Positions 33,600 through 43,336 are shown, numbered from the stretch's first letter. The stretch: 64,000 nucleotides of DNA from Pontibacter akesuensis (GCF_001611675.1 NZ_CP014766.1:3906001-3970000), one strand, 5' to 3'. Numbers and translations: made by a program. Notes: generated from the sequence alone by a model not told the origin.

Positions 33600-35732
33600 A
33601 TGCCGACCCAGGTGTGGACTTTTAGACGCTTCTTTTTCAGCGAGTATTTTGCGGACGGGGTGCGGGTTACTTTTGCCCTCCTACTTCCGACACTACTTCT
33701 CTCGCTGCTGGGTCATCTGCAGGCAGGCATTCCGCTAGCCATGGGTGCTTTGCTGGTTAGCCTTTCCGATGCGCCCGGTCCTGCCACGCACAAACGAAAT
33801 GGAATGCTTGTATGCATTCTCACCGTTTGGTTAGTGGCCCTTACTACAGGCTTCGCCCGCCTGAGCAGCCTGGCAATGGGTGCTGAGATTCTTGTTTTTT
33901 CCTTTCTCTTCTCGATGCTGACCGTGTACGGCAACCGTGCGGCACTGATCGGCTCCGGGGCTTTGCTGGCCATGATCCTGGTTATGGGCCTGCACCCTGA
34001 AAATGTCTGGGGCTTTGCTTTTCTGGTGGCTGCCGGCGGGTTGTGGTACTTTTTGCTAAGCATGCTGTTTTTGCGCCTCTTGCCTTACCGGCCGGCGCAG
34101 CACGCGTTGGGCGAATGTATTCGCGAAACAGCGGCCTTTCTGAAGCTGAGGGCGGCTTTTTATAGCCTCTCCACTGATCCTGATACTAATTACCGTAAAA
34201 TCGTGCAGCAGCAGGTGGTGGTCAGCGAAAAGCAGGACGCGGTGCGTGAGTTGCTGCTTCGGAGCAGGCAATTGGTAAAAGAAGCCACCGACCAGAGCCG
34301 GCGGCTGGTGCTGGCCTTTGTGGATGTGGTGGACCTGTACGAACAGATTTCCGTGATGCAGAACGACTACAATGCCCTGCGCGACACGCTGAGCAAATTA
34401 GGGCTGCTTGACCACATTGGCCTCCTGATCCGCCATATGGCTGAGGAACTGAACGAAATGGGATGGGCCGTACAGTCCATTGCCCCTTACAAGCCAACGC
34501 ATGCGCTGGAAACCGAGCTGGCAAATCTGCGGGAACGGGTGCAGCAAACTCCTGAAGCAGCCCTGGCAGCGCAATCGCCCGTGCTACAGGGAATACTGGT
34601 AAACATGGAGCGCATTCTTGAGAAGTATGCGCACATCCGCCACTATTTCGGACCTTCAACAGGCGAAAGCGCTGGTTTGGGACAGGAAGAGGATTACGCG
34701 CGCTTTGTCTCGCACGAGGAATACAGCGCCAGCAAATTAGTAAACAACCTTACCTGGCAGTCATCTATTTTTAAGTATTCCCTACGTGTGGCGCTGGCAT
34801 GCTTTGTTGGCTTCATGCTCATGCAAACGGTGATAGAGGGCAGCCACAGTTATTGGGTGTTGCTCACCATTCTGGTTATACTAAAGCCTGCTTTCAGCCT
34901 GACAAAGCAACGCAATTTCCAGCGCCTGTTGGGTACCATTATTGGTGGGCTGGTAGGGGTGGTGGTGCTGGCACTGGTGCAGGACGAGGTACTGCGTTTT
35001 ATGATCCTGATAATAGCAATGGTTGGAACTTTTAGCCTGATCCGTCTGAATTATATTGTGAGTGTAATTTTCATGACACCGTTTGTGCTGATTGTTTTTA
35101 GCTTTCTGGGAGGTGCAGGCACAAACATTGCCCAGGAGCGGATTATCGACACGTTGATCGGTTCAGCTGTTGCGTTTGCTGCCAGTTACCTGCTATTCCC
35201 GAACTGGGAATCAGCTAAACTAAGCCTGTTGCTGCGTGCTATTCTAAAAGCGAACATCGCATACCTGCAACGGCTCTCCCTAACCCTGGCGGGAAAAGAT
35301 GTGGCCTCCATAGAGTATAAACTGGCCCGGAAAGAGGTGTACGTCAGTGCTGCCAACTTATCGGCTGCTTTTCAGCGGATGATATCAGAGCCAAAGAGCA
35401 AACAGCGAAACGTAGAAGCCATTTACAATTTCCTGGTGCTCAATCATATTCTTTCCTCAAACATTGCGTCTGTGGCCTCGCTGCTGCAGGCGGGCCGACA
35501 GCAAACCGCTACGGCCGGGCACCTGCAGGAGGCGGTAAACCAGGCAGTGGACCTGCTGCAGCGGAGCCTTCGGCAGATCGAGGAAAGCCCAGCCGTGGCC
35601 GAAGCGGCTCTTCCACAACTGAATGCCGAACCTCAAACAGGCCAGGAACGGTCTCTGCTGCAGGAGCAGCTGGTGTTTCTGCAGAAAGTAAGCCAGGATA
35701 TTTACAGAACAACCGGTGCCATAGTTGTCTGA
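33600..35732 (+). CDS. FUSC family inner-membrane protein (YccS-like)
   Basis: 710 residues. Two blocks of about five membrane helices each (about 20-165 and 390-530) are separated by a large cytoplasmic helical region (about 170-385) and followed by a C-terminal helical tail (about 535-700). The second block contains WVLLTILVILKPAFSLTKQR and RLLGTIIGGLVGVV, the signature of the FUSC/aromatic-acid exporter (AaeB, YccS) group. Members are thought to export aromatic acids or other small molecules, often with an AaeA-like partner; none is here. It stands alone behind its own promoter. Substrate unknown. Confidence 0.9.
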   Translation: MPTQVWTFRRFFFSEYFADGVRVTFALLLPTLLLSLLGHLQAGIPLAMGALLVSLSDAPGPATHKRNGMLVCILTVWLVALTTGFARLSSLAMGAEILVFSFLFSMLTVYGNRAALIGSGALLAMILVMGLHPENVWGFAFLVAAGGLWYFLLSMLFLRLLPYRPAQHALGECIRETAAFLKLRAAFYSLSTDPDTNYRKIVQQQVVVSEKQDAVRELLLRSRQLVKEATDQSRRLVLAFVDVVDLYEQISVMQNDYNALRDTLSKLGLLDHIGLLIRHMAEELNEMGWAVQSIAPYKPTHALETELANLRERVQQTPEAALAAQSPVLQGILVNMERILEKYAHIRHYFGPSTGESAGLGQEEDYARFVSHEEYSASKLVNNLTWQSSIFKYSLRVALACFVGFMLMQTVIEGSHSYWVLLTILVILKPAFSLTKQRNFQRLLGTIIGGLVGVVVLALVQDEVLRFMILIIAMVGTFSLIRLNYIVSVIFMTPFVLIVFSFLGGAGTNIAQERIIDTLIGSAVAFAASYLLFPNWESAKLSLLLRAILKANIAYLQRLSLTLAGKDVASIEYKLARKEVYVSAANLSAAFQRMISEPKSKQRNVEAIYNFLVLNHILSSNIASVASLLQAGRQQTATAGHLQEAVNQAVDLLQRSLRQIEESPAVAEAALPQLNAEPQTGQERSLLQEQLVFLQKVSQDIYRTTGAIVV

Positions 35733-36047
35733 ATAGGAGAAGCTGCAAATGAGCTGTGTCGTGCCGCATCAGTATACAAGCAAACCCCGCCTGTTTGCAC
35801 ACCTTTAGAGACTTGCAGGCTCTTCCGATTTGTAGAGAACACCAGTCTAGCTTCTTTCTGCAGCTGTTTTCCTGAACCTGCACCGCTGTTTCGCCTGATG
35901 TATCGCTTTATTTAGATGGGTAAGGGTTAGCTGGCCGCAGCCTACAGCAACTATTTACGTAGCTAAAGGCTGCGGCTCAAAAGATAACCTGCTGTTTTGC
36001 AGTAGCCGTTAATTTTGTAGCTTAGGCCAATTGGCAGAACCATCTTC
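35733..36047. other. Intergenic region with a GC-rich inverted repeat
   Basis: The only structure is a perfect 10-bp inverted repeat, GCCGCAGCCT (35934-35943) with AGGCTGCGGC (35967-35976). There is no T-run, so it may be a leader structure of the ClC gene or a weak terminator. No gene is visible. Confidence 0.5.
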
Positions 36048-37817
36048 ATGAAACATAAATTGAACCGTTTTCAGCTGGGCTTTTTCAGGTGGCGCAGGAG
36101 GCAAAGCAACAACCGCATTATGCCCTTTGTGCTTAGCGTGGTGGTGGGTTTAATTGTGGGAGTGGCGGCCATACTTATCAAAACAATCATTTTTTACATT
36201 GAGCAGTACGCGGTATATTTCGCGCCAAACCTGCTGAACTTCCTGTTGCCCCTCATCGGGTTTCTGCTGGTTACCTTCCTGAACCGAAATGTCTTTAGCC
36301 AGACCGCTCATTTCAACGGTGCGCGCAACGTTATCCAGGCCATCGAAAAAAACAGCTCCATCATCAAGTTCAGGCTTATATACTCCAAGTTTGTTACCAC
36401 GGGCCTGACCATTGGCTTTGGGGGAAGCTCCGGGGTGGAGGCGGCCATTATCTCGAGTGGGGCGGCGGTGGGCTCTAATGTGGGGCGTGTGTTAGGGCTG
36501 GGCTACCGGCTGCGCACGCTCCTGATCGGTTGCGGTGTGGCTGCCGGCATATCCGCTGTCTACAATGCCCCGATGGGTGGGTTTATATTTGCCCTCGAAA
36601 CCATACTTCCGGAATTTACGCCCACGTTGCTTATTCCGCTGCTGGTGGCGGCGGCGGCCGGTAAAATCCTGTTCGAATTTATTATGGGAGAGCACCTGCG
36701 CTTCGAGGTGCCGCTCACTGATTTTGCCTACGAGCAGATACCACTCGTAATCCTGCTTGGGGTACTGGGGATGCTGATGTCGAGCTACCTGTTGCGCACC
36801 TACAGCTACTGTGCCACTTACTTTGGCCGGATTAAGAATGCCTATCTGCGGGCTATAGTCGGAGGCGTTGCCCTGGGTAGTATCATTTACCTGCTGCCTC
36901 CTATGTATGGGGAGGGCTACGTAAGTATAAATGCCTTGCTCAACTCAGAAGAGCGCTCCCTCATTGCCAATTCGCCGTTGTCTGTGTTCCCGAACACCAT
37001 CTGGTTCAACTTTCTTTTCTTCTTTTTGATCACCATGGTGAAGCCCCTTGCCACCGGCATCTGCGTGAACTCGGGCGGAGAGGGGGGTTATTTTGCCCCT
37101 TCCATTATCACAGGTGGTCTGTTGGGGTTTTTGTTCTATAAAGTGGCGGTGCTGGCAATGCCTTTTTACGAACTCAACCCATCCACCTACATCTTCCTGG
37201 GAATGGCCAGTGTGTTTGCCTGTATCATGAATGCCCCGGTAACGGCAATATTCCTGGTAGCGGAGATCACGCAGAGCTACCAGCTGTTTGTACCGCTGAT
37301 GTTGGTTTGCTCCGTATCATACTTCCTGAAATACTACATCGAGAACCTAAGCAAGAGCGTGGTGCAACCGCAGGGGCAGAGTAAGGCAATGCGCGTGGAC
37401 AGAATCCTGTTAAACGAGCTGGACATACGGCTACTGGTGGAGGACGACCATACGCCTGTGCGGGAAGATGCGTCGTTTAGGAGTATTGTGGAAACATTTG
37501 CCAACTCTAACCGAGATGTACTGCAGGTGCTGGACAAAGAGGGCATGCTGGTTGGCGTTATTTCATTGAGCGATCTGCGGAAGCAGTTAGGGGATGTTTC
37601 TAATTATGATACGGTGCTGGCCCGCGACCTGATGCAACCACCTCAGGTAACGGTAGACATAGACGAGCCCGCGGCTGATGTCCTGGACAAGTTCGATGAA
37701 AGTAAACTGTGGTCGCTGCCTGTAGTGCACCGGGGCAGGTTTAAAGGGTTTATTTCAAAAAGCAGCCTCCTGACGCAGTACCGAAACGAATTGACGCGTG
37801 TTAACAGGTTCTTTTGA
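36048..37817 (+). CDS. ClC chloride channel/antiporter with CBS domains
   Basis: 589 residues. The ClC core (about 25-435) has the gating-glutamate motif as SSGVEAAI, with Glu131 in the position of the external Glu (the usual Pro two residues later is Ala), followed by GAAVGSNVGR. The second signature is GICVNSGGEGGYFAPS, matching GxFxP, and a third is MNAPVTAIFLVAEIT. The C-terminal 130 residues form two CBS motifs (DRDVLQVLDKEGMLVGVISL-like and LWSLPVVHRGRFKGFISK) that often bind adenine nucleotides. It moves chloride, or possibly fluoride or nitrate, across the inner membrane. With Glu131 kept, proton-coupled exchange is possible. Monocistronic. Confidence 0.93.
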   Translation: MKHKLNRFQLGFFRWRRRQSNNRIMPFVLSVVVGLIVGVAAILIKTIIFYIEQYAVYFAPNLLNFLLPLIGFLLVTFLNRNVFSQTAHFNGARNVIQAIEKNSSIIKFRLIYSKFVTTGLTIGFGGSSGVEAAIISSGAAVGSNVGRVLGLGYRLRTLLIGCGVAAGISAVYNAPMGGFIFALETILPEFTPTLLIPLLVAAAAGKILFEFIMGEHLRFEVPLTDFAYEQIPLVILLGVLGMLMSSYLLRTYSYCATYFGRIKNAYLRAIVGGVALGSIIYLLPPMYGEGYVSINALLNSEERSLIANSPLSVFPNTIWFNFLFFFLITMVKPLATGICVNSGGEGGYFAPSIITGGLLGFLFYKVAVLAMPFYELNPSTYIFLGMASVFACIMNAPVTAIFLVAEITQSYQLFVPLMLVCSVSYFLKYYIENLSKSVVQPQGQSKAMRVDRILLNELDIRLLVEDDHTPVREDASFRSIVETFANSNRDVLQVLDKEGMLVGVISLSDLRKQLGDVSNYDTVLARDLMQPPQVTVDIDEPAADVLDKFDESKLWSLPVVHRGRFKGFISKSSLLTQYRNELTRVNRFF

Positions 37818-37857
37818 TCAAGGACATATTTGGTGTTGTGCTCGTGCACGTTGCCTT

Positions 37858-37980
37858 CAAGTATAAACCTGGCCGCCGTTCTTTTTTCTTTATTTGCAAA
37901 GGCATGCGCCTTAACTGTGATGTAGCAAAGCAATGCTGCAAGTATAAATTAGAGCAATCCAATGTGTGGGAAGTATAAAT
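37858..37980. repeat. Cluster of three AAGTATAAA motifs
   Basis: CAAGTATAAA at 37858-37867 and 37939-37948 and GAAGTATAAA at 37970-37979, all in the same orientation, between the convergent ClC and cyclase genes. No conventional terminator hairpin is visible in this spacer. Confidence 0.65.
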
Positions 37981-38030
37981 AAACACATGGCAGCACCTGC
38001 GGGCTCTTGCTCTCGCAGAACAATCATGTT

Positions 38031-41000
38031 TCAGGCATAAACCTCTTTGGAAATCATCTCCTCCACAAAGTACATATCGATTGCTCCTTTGTTTTTGGCA
38101 TCTATCTTACCTCTGTAGTAGCATACAAATTCATCTTTGATGATTTCGTAAGTGGCACCCGATATATTTATTTCCCCCTCTTTGCAACTGGATTCCATGC
38201 AGGCTGCGGTATTTACGGTGTCCCCCCAAATATCGTAGGCAAACTTTTGCGTTCCCACAATACCCGCCACCACCGGACCCGTGTGAATGCCTATCCTTAT
38301 CTCAAACTTATGCTTCTTTGCATAATTATCCGGGTTCAGGCTTTTCACGAAGGCCAGTATCTCAAGCCCGGCCTTTACCACATCAGCGGGTGTGTTGGCG
38401 TCCGGGTTCGGAATGCCGCCTGCGCACATGTAGGAGTCGCCTATCGTCTTGATTTTTTCAATGTTGTACTTCGCAATAATTTTGTCAAAGGCGCAAAAAT
38501 AGAAATCGATAACTGCCACCAATTCCTCCGGCGTCAAGTTTTCGCTGATCTTGGTGAAGTCTTTGAAATCAGTGAAAAGCACGGTGGCGGCCTCATAGCT
38601 ACGCGCCTCCGCACGTCCTTTCAGCTTCAGTTCATCGGCAATCTCCACGGGCAAAATGTTCAAGAGCAGGTCGTCCGACTTTTTCTTCTCCGTCTGCAAT
38701 TGCACGGTGCGCTTTTGCACGAGTTTCTCAAGCCTTCTTTTGGAGGCGATCAGGTTGCGGTGCTTTGCCTTGAAGACGCCCCAGATAATGCTGCCCCACA
38801 GCAGCACGTAGAAAAGGTAAGCCCACCAGGTACGGTAGAACGGCGGAAGCGAGGCAAAGCTGAACGTGGCTTCCTGGCTTTGGATGCCGTAGATATTCCT
38901 GGATTTCACCCTGAATACATAGTCGCCTTCATCAAGGCCGGTATACTCTTTTTTTGTTTCGGTCGTCCAATGCGACCAGTTTTGGTCTTGCCCTTCCAGC
39001 ATATAGCTGTACATCAACTGCCCGGGGGCGTCGTAGGAGGTGGCCGCATACTCAAAGCTGATGGAGCTGATGGCGTGCGGCAGCGTGAATTTAAAGCGGG
39101 GAGACTGTTTTAAAGACACCTGTCCATTCTCGGAAAAAGCGCCGTAAAATACGGTGGAATCGCCCGAGAGCTTTACTTTGCGAAGTAAGGTGAGGTGCTT
39201 ATCTTTGTAGTCTTTAGGAATAAGCGGATTATACCTGATAATGCCTTCGGTTGTGCCAAGCCATACGATTCCCTGAGGGTCAGTGTATATTGTCCATACA
39301 TCCACCCGTGGAATGCGGCTTAAGGGGGTGGTATCCCACACATAGGTGCTGTTTTGCAGCTTAACCAACTGCCCGGTCCTGAACTCGGAGGTTAACCAGA
39401 TGTCACCGTTGTTGCCTTCTGAAAGGTTAATCGCCTCCCGTGATCCATCAGCGAATTTTACCCCAAGGGATGCATCAGGTTTGAGTTGGTAACTGTCGCC
39501 TTGTTTCTGCAGACTGTAAATGCCCTTGCTAGTTCCAAAATAGATATTTCCCTGGATGCTGTACACCTGAAAGCTGCGCAGTTCGTTTGCCAGCTCAGCA
39601 GATGGCTTGAAGTTGCGAACCGGTGGTTGCAGCCCATGTGCCTTGGAGTCGTCGATAGCGGAAATATTGTCGTTGCAGGAGGCCCAGAGCGTTCCTGTTT
39701 TATCTGTTGCCAGCCAGATCACGTCATGATTAACGGCTGTTATCTCACCTTCCCACTTCCATTTGCCCTTGCGGTGTGTTACCACAGCCAACCCATCAGA
39801 GGAACCAACATAATATTTGTTTTGGTCGAAGGCCGACTGCTGTATTGTTTTATAAGTAACGCCCTCAGTTTGCGGTGAAATCTGTTTTAGAACCGTATTC
39901 TCCAACACATACACCCCAGGGGAACTGACGACCAGTAGTGTGTCTCCCCGTTGCAGCAGTTTCCATACTTCAGCCTGCAAATGAGGGTGCTTCTGGAATT
40001 CCGGCATGTACGTGCTCTCATCAATAAAGTACAGGCCTGAGGATGTGCCTACATACAGGCGGTTCTCCTGCTTTAAAATAGACAGGGCAATGCCATCGAG
40101 GCCCATCGGTTCGCTCAGATAGGTGAGGGGGGAGGGATAGTCAATACGGCTAATGCCTTTGTTTAGGGCAGCCCACAAAGCGCCCTCCATATCCACGTAT
40201 AAATGCAAAGCAGCATTGTCGTTTAAGCCGTTTTCCTTTGTTATTGACTTTTTTATCTTCCCCTTTTGGTCCAGAATTACCACGCCTCCGGTAATGGTAG
40301 CCAGCGCGATAGTTCCGTCTACAAGCGGTGTGGCATGCATAAAAAACTCCTGGCTCAGTACCTCTGACGGCTCAGTTACAAATTCCTCCAGTTTTTGGTC
40401 TTTGAAAGAGAACAGACCTTCATCATACGTCACCACCAGAAAGTGCGGCTTTGAGGCTTCTGTATCAGGGAGTGGGAGCAGGGAAACAACATTCAGGTCT
40501 TTCAGGCTTTTTCCTCCCAGGACAGGCTGGAACCGATTGCGCTCCAGCACGGAAAGGCCTTTTTCTTTATCGATAGCGTACAGTTTGTTCTCGCTCTGGT
40601 AAATACGGCCGAAGCCTGCCTTACTGTGCCACACGTTAAATTTCTTTCCAGACCAGCGGAAAACATTGTTTTGAGTGCTGAAATACACCTCCTGCCCCAG
40701 GGTGGCAATTTTGCCGATCTTTAGCTCTGGGTACTTGTGCTTCAGGTGATGCATCAGGGATATAAACTGCATCCTGCCAACCGAGTCGGGCGCCAGGTAT
40801 CCGAAGTCGCTGTTACTTCCTAAAAAGATCCTGCCGTCGCTGTTCTTCGCAAGTTGAAAACGCCCTGTGTTTGCAGTTCCATGCACCAACCGCCAGGATA
40901 TGCCATCATACTCCAGCACACCACTCGTGTTGCTCACATAGATCACGCCTCTGTCGTCCTGTATCACCGCCCAATTCTGCGGACTGGAGATATAGGAGTC

Positions 41001-41111
41001 GCTCTGGTAAGCAGCGGGTGGGAAAGACTGGATGTGAGCATCTCCGATTTGCGCCATTAACCTACAACTACCTATCAGAATGGATATGGTAATAAATAGA
41101 TATCTAAACAT
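38031..41111 (-). CDS. Beta-propeller sensor adenylate cyclase (Reg_prop, Y_Y_Y, class III)
   Basis: 1026 residues: signal peptide (cut near SCRLMAQ), about 650 residues of two-component-regulator propeller repeats (for example GTLWASCNDNISAID and GIVWLGTTEGIIRYN), a Y_Y_Y immunoglobulin-like domain (about 655-745), one membrane helix (about 755-775), a coiled coil and a class III cyclase domain (about 830-1020). Metal-binding Asp residues are in FTDFKDFT and TIGDSYM, with Lys in EKIKTIGD and Asp in DIWGDTVN suggesting ATP as substrate. The transition-state Arg of VNxASR is replaced by Cys971 (NTAACMES), which would be expected to reduce activity. The sensor is periplasmic and the cyclase cytoplasmic. 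Confidence 0.92.
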   Translation of the reverse strand: MFRYLFITISILIGSCRLMAQIGDAHIQSFPPAAYQSDSYISSPQNWAVIQDDRGVIYVSNTSGVLEYDGISWRLVHGTANTGRFQLAKNSDGRIFLGSNSDFGYLAPDSVGRMQFISLMHHLKHKYPELKIGKIATLGQEVYFSTQNNVFRWSGKKFNVWHSKAGFGRIYQSENKLYAIDKEKGLSVLERNRFQPVLGGKSLKDLNVVSLLPLPDTEASKPHFLVVTYDEGLFSFKDQKLEEFVTEPSEVLSQEFFMHATPLVDGTIALATITGGVVILDQKGKIKKSITKENGLNDNAALHLYVDMEGALWAALNKGISRIDYPSPLTYLSEPMGLDGIALSILKQENRLYVGTSSGLYFIDESTYMPEFQKHPHLQAEVWKLLQRGDTLLVVSSPGVYVLENTVLKQISPQTEGVTYKTIQQSAFDQNKYYVGSSDGLAVVTHRKGKWKWEGEITAVNHDVIWLATDKTGTLWASCNDNISAIDDSKAHGLQPPVRNFKPSAELANELRSFQVYSIQGNIYFGTSKGIYSLQKQGDSYQLKPDASLGVKFADGSREAINLSEGNNGDIWLTSEFRTGQLVKLQNSTYVWDTTPLSRIPRVDVWTIYTDPQGIVWLGTTEGIIRYNPLIPKDYKDKHLTLLRKVKLSGDSTVFYGAFSENGQVSLKQSPRFKFTLPHAISSISFEYAATSYDAPGQLMYSYMLEGQDQNWSHWTTETKKEYTGLDEGDYVFRVKSRNIYGIQSQEATFSFASLPPFYRTWWAYLFYVLLWGSIIWGVFKAKHRNLIASKRRLEKLVQKRTVQLQTEKKKSDDLLLNILPVEIADELKLKGRAEARSYEAATVLFTDFKDFTKISENLTPEELVAVIDFYFCAFDKIIAKYNIEKIKTIGDSYMCAGGIPNPDANTPADVVKAGLEILAFVKSLNPDNYAKKHKFEIRIGIHTGPVVAGIVGTQKFAYDIWGDTVNTAACMESSCKEGEINISGATYEIIKDEFVCYYRGKIDAKNKGAIDMYFVEEMISKEVYA

Positions 41112-41248
41112 TGTAATATATCATGAAAAAATAATACTTATTTATATATACGCTTTGTAGTTATTTAGATATTAATTAGTACTTTTAATTTAGTGAACAG
41201 GCGGTAATGTCTGATAATCAATCTCTAAACCAATTAAGCGAAGAAGCC

Positions 41249-41629
41249 ATGCCACGAGGAGTAGTAATTGCCATCACGCCATCTAAAAAGAGTGTACAGG
41301 CAGATGAAGAAGTACAGGAACTCGCTACGAGCGATACATCTGCCGAAAATGCAGCAGGTGCAGAAATAGAAAGTGCTGCAACAGCAGATAATTTGGTGCG
41401 AGATGGGGCAGGTGCGGCAGAAGAAGATCAGGTTCGTGCCGGTTGTTATGGAACAGTTAGAATCGAAGAAACGAATCATGAACATAATGGTAAAGTAGCA
41501 AAGTTTGTCATTCCAAGAGGGTCAAGGCAGCAGCCCTGTTGTTCCAAGAAAAGAGGGGACGAGGTTACTGTAGGTAATATAAGAGAGGAGAAGGACGGCT
41601 TGCATGCTGATATCATAGGTAACTGCTGA
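41249..41629 (+). CDS. Small OB-fold-like protein, first of a tandem pair
   Basis: 126 residues from the ATG at 41249. I choose this start because its first residues (MPRGVVIAITPSKK) and the DNA around it match the start of the next gene (MPQGTVIAIKP); an ATG at 41207 would add 14 residues. After an Ala/Glu-rich linker (about 20-65) comes a Cys-containing domain (CYGTVRIEE, KVAKFVIPRG, QPCCSKKRGDEVTVGNI), with strand spacing reminiscent of a cold-shock-type OB fold split by the linker. No signal peptide. I do not recognise the family. It is divergent to the cyclase and 46 bases upstream of its paralogue. Confidence 0.65.
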   Translation: MPRGVVIAITPSKKSVQADEEVQELATSDTSAENAAGAEIESAATADNLVRDGAGAAEEDQVRAGCYGTVRIEETNHEHNGKVAKFVIPRGSRQQPCCSKKRGDEVTVGNIREEKDGLHADIIGNC

Positions 41630-41675
41630 CTTATTTCCTTTTGTGTAAAGATTTAAAAACCTAAAACTCATAGCC

Positions 41676-42068
41676 ATGCCACAAGGAACAGTTATAGCCA
41701 TTAAACCCATGGGCTTTGTTGGAGATTCTCAGCAACTGCAGTCGTTTGACTCAGGATTAGACCAACAATATGCCTATAGCGCCGCTGGAAATCCCGAGCA
41801 GAGCGGAAACATAGTCTTCATTAAGGTGCCACCAAAAGGAAACACCGACCGAATTTTCTGGTTTGAGGACAGGGTTGAAATGTTTGCTTTGAAGGACAAA
41901 GTAAAGTTTGACATAGATGAGGCCAACACCAAGTCAATAAAAGGGGCTAAAAACGTTGTTAAGCTTAAAAGCAGAGTTCCTGCGCTACCTGGCGGCCTTC
42001 TCCCGCAACTGGCACTTCTGGCCGCCGCGCTACTCATAATCGGCGTTACGCTAGACAAAAACCGCTAA
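41676..42068 (+). CDS. Small OB-fold-like protein with C-terminal membrane helix
   Basis: 130 residues. The N-terminal 95 follow the cold-shock-domain order: a first strand GTVIAI, then GFVGDS, IVFIKVP in the place of VFFHxSD, DRVEMFALKDKVKFDI in the place of LKVGDKVEFDV, and KSIKGAKNVVKLKS in the place of KGPKAVNV. RNA-binding aromatics of true cold-shock proteins are mostly absent. A hydrophobic helix (LLPQLALLAAALLIIGVTL, about 106-125) ends with a basic tail, so this is a tail-anchored protein with its domain in the cytoplasm. The family is unknown to me. It forms a tandem with the 41249 gene, probably co-transcribed. Confidence 0.68.
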   Translation: MPQGTVIAIKPMGFVGDSQQLQSFDSGLDQQYAYSAAGNPEQSGNIVFIKVPPKGNTDRIFWFEDRVEMFALKDKVKFDIDEANTKSIKGAKNVVKLKSRVPALPGGLLPQLALLAAALLIIGVTLDKNR

Positions 42069-42173
42069 GACATAAACTTCTTACTTTGCTCCAATGCTGA
42101 TGAAGTATCAAGTATAAATGTTTTATAGCCAAGCTCGCGTTTGGGCAAGAATAGAGACAAAGGACTTAAAAAG

Positions 42174-42206
42174 AAAAGCGCTGACTCTATTAGAGCCAGC
42201 GCTTTT
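42174..42206. terminator. Bidirectional terminator
   Basis: A 15-bp stem with one G-U pair (42174-42188 with 42192-42206), A-rich on the left and T-rich on the right, between the OB-fold-like gene and the convergent stress-protein gene. Confidence 0.82.
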
Positions 42207-42227
42207 TCTATGGGATTAAGTTTAAGG

Positions 42228-43028
42228 TTAAAGGATACGCGAGCGGTCACCTTCTGATCGGTGACGTCTCAGTTCCTCTTCACTTAGGTTCTCAACGTCA
42301 ACATTCGTTTTGCGAACGGTGCCGTGTATGTCCTCTACATGTTCTTCCACATCCTTGCCAATATTTATTTCCTCCACCACGCGGGCTTCTTTGTCAACAA
42401 TTGGAACTTCGGCATGCTCGGTCATTTCCACCTCTCCCTCTTTAAAGGCATTCAAATCCCGCTCTGATGCTGGGCGATTAACCGGGTTGCGCTCCACATG
42501 CACATGCTCCTCGCGTAAGCGCAGGTGCTCTTCAATGGGACGCTCCACAATGCGGCTGCGCACGCGCACACCACCTGTTTCCACGGTACGCTTGCCTACG
42601 TGCATTTCCTCTTCTATTATCGGGATAGTGGTATCATTGGTAGTGGTATCTCTTCTGGTGGTATCTGTTGCGGCTGTGCCAGCGGCACCAGCGGCGTAGC
42701 CTGTAGAAGCGCGCTCATCTAAGTTAACAGCGCCATACTCATCAAGAATATCGGCTGCGCGTTCTGCTTCCTGTGCTGAATTGGCGTGTACCGTTACGAT
42801 GGCGCCATTGCGGGCATAACTGGAATGGCGTTCTGTGCGCTCATCGCTTCCGAACAAGTTTCTGAAAAAATTTCCGATGCTGTCGTTGTCCTCATGGCTG
42901 TCTTGTCCGGAGGTTGTCTGAGGGGCGATATCTATTCGTTCTCTCTGGAAGCCACCGCTCACTAATTGCTGTAAGGCTGTCTGTGCTTCTCTGGAGGTAT
43001 CAAAAACTCCTACTACTGTGTGTGACAT
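42228..43028 (-). CDS. YsnF/AvaK-type stress protein (GSP17M plus DUF2382)
   Basis: 266 residues from the ATG at 43028 (12 upstream codons look like leader). The N-terminal part (about 1-95) starts MSHTVVGVFDTSREAQTAL and is a general-stress-protein 17M-type domain. The C-terminal part (about 130-245) is DUF2382, with VGKRTVETGGVRVRS and ERPIEEHLRLREEHVHVER. A Thr/Asp-rich linker joins them. Very charged and acidic, cytoplasmic. Such proteins are induced by heat or osmotic stress in other bacteria; the biochemical role is unknown. The AT-rich region upstream probably holds its promoter. Confidence 0.88.
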   Translation of the reverse strand: MSHTVVGVFDTSREAQTALQQLVSGGFQRERIDIAPQTTSGQDSHEDNDSIGNFFRNLFGSDERTERHSSYARNGAIVTVHANSAQEAERAADILDEYGAVNLDERASTGYAAGAAGTAATDTTRRDTTTNDTTIPIIEEEMHVGKRTVETGGVRVRSRIVERPIEEHLRLREEHVHVERNPVNRPASERDLNAFKEGEVEMTEHAEVPIVDKEARVVEEINIGKDVEEHVEDIHGTVRKTNVDVENLSEEELRRHRSEGDRSRIL

Positions 43029-43336
43029 AGTTTTGTCTTTTAAAGTTAAGTTTGTTTCATGCAACAGCCTTTTTAAGGGGCTGGCTAGCTTGGATTGATA
43101 GCAATAAAATTAAATTTTATAAGTAGTAATACGCTGGGGTTTGGGTATAGTTGGTATTTTATTTTACTAATTTATAAGCAGTATATAGCGATTATTAACT
43201 TGATGAACAGGTGGGGTGCTTGTGATTTGGGTGAGAAAAGTACAAAAAAGCTTGCCTGGTGATGGCTTAGTGCAAAAGAGCATTATAAAGCGCAGCTTTT
43301 ATACTTGTTGCCAAGGGCTGATGTAGGATTGAAGCA
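43029..43336. other. AT-rich intergenic region
   Basis: 43085-43200 is distinctly AT-rich and includes a perfect palindrome ATAAAATT-A-AATTTTAT (43104-43120), possibly an operator or promoter element for the stress gene. A TTTATACTTG motif lies near 43298. No gene is visible. Confidence 0.5.

Noticed and set aside
38007-39113. 368-codon plus-strand frame
   Set aside because: It lies entirely opposite the adenylate cyclase gene, whose domains are unmistakable.
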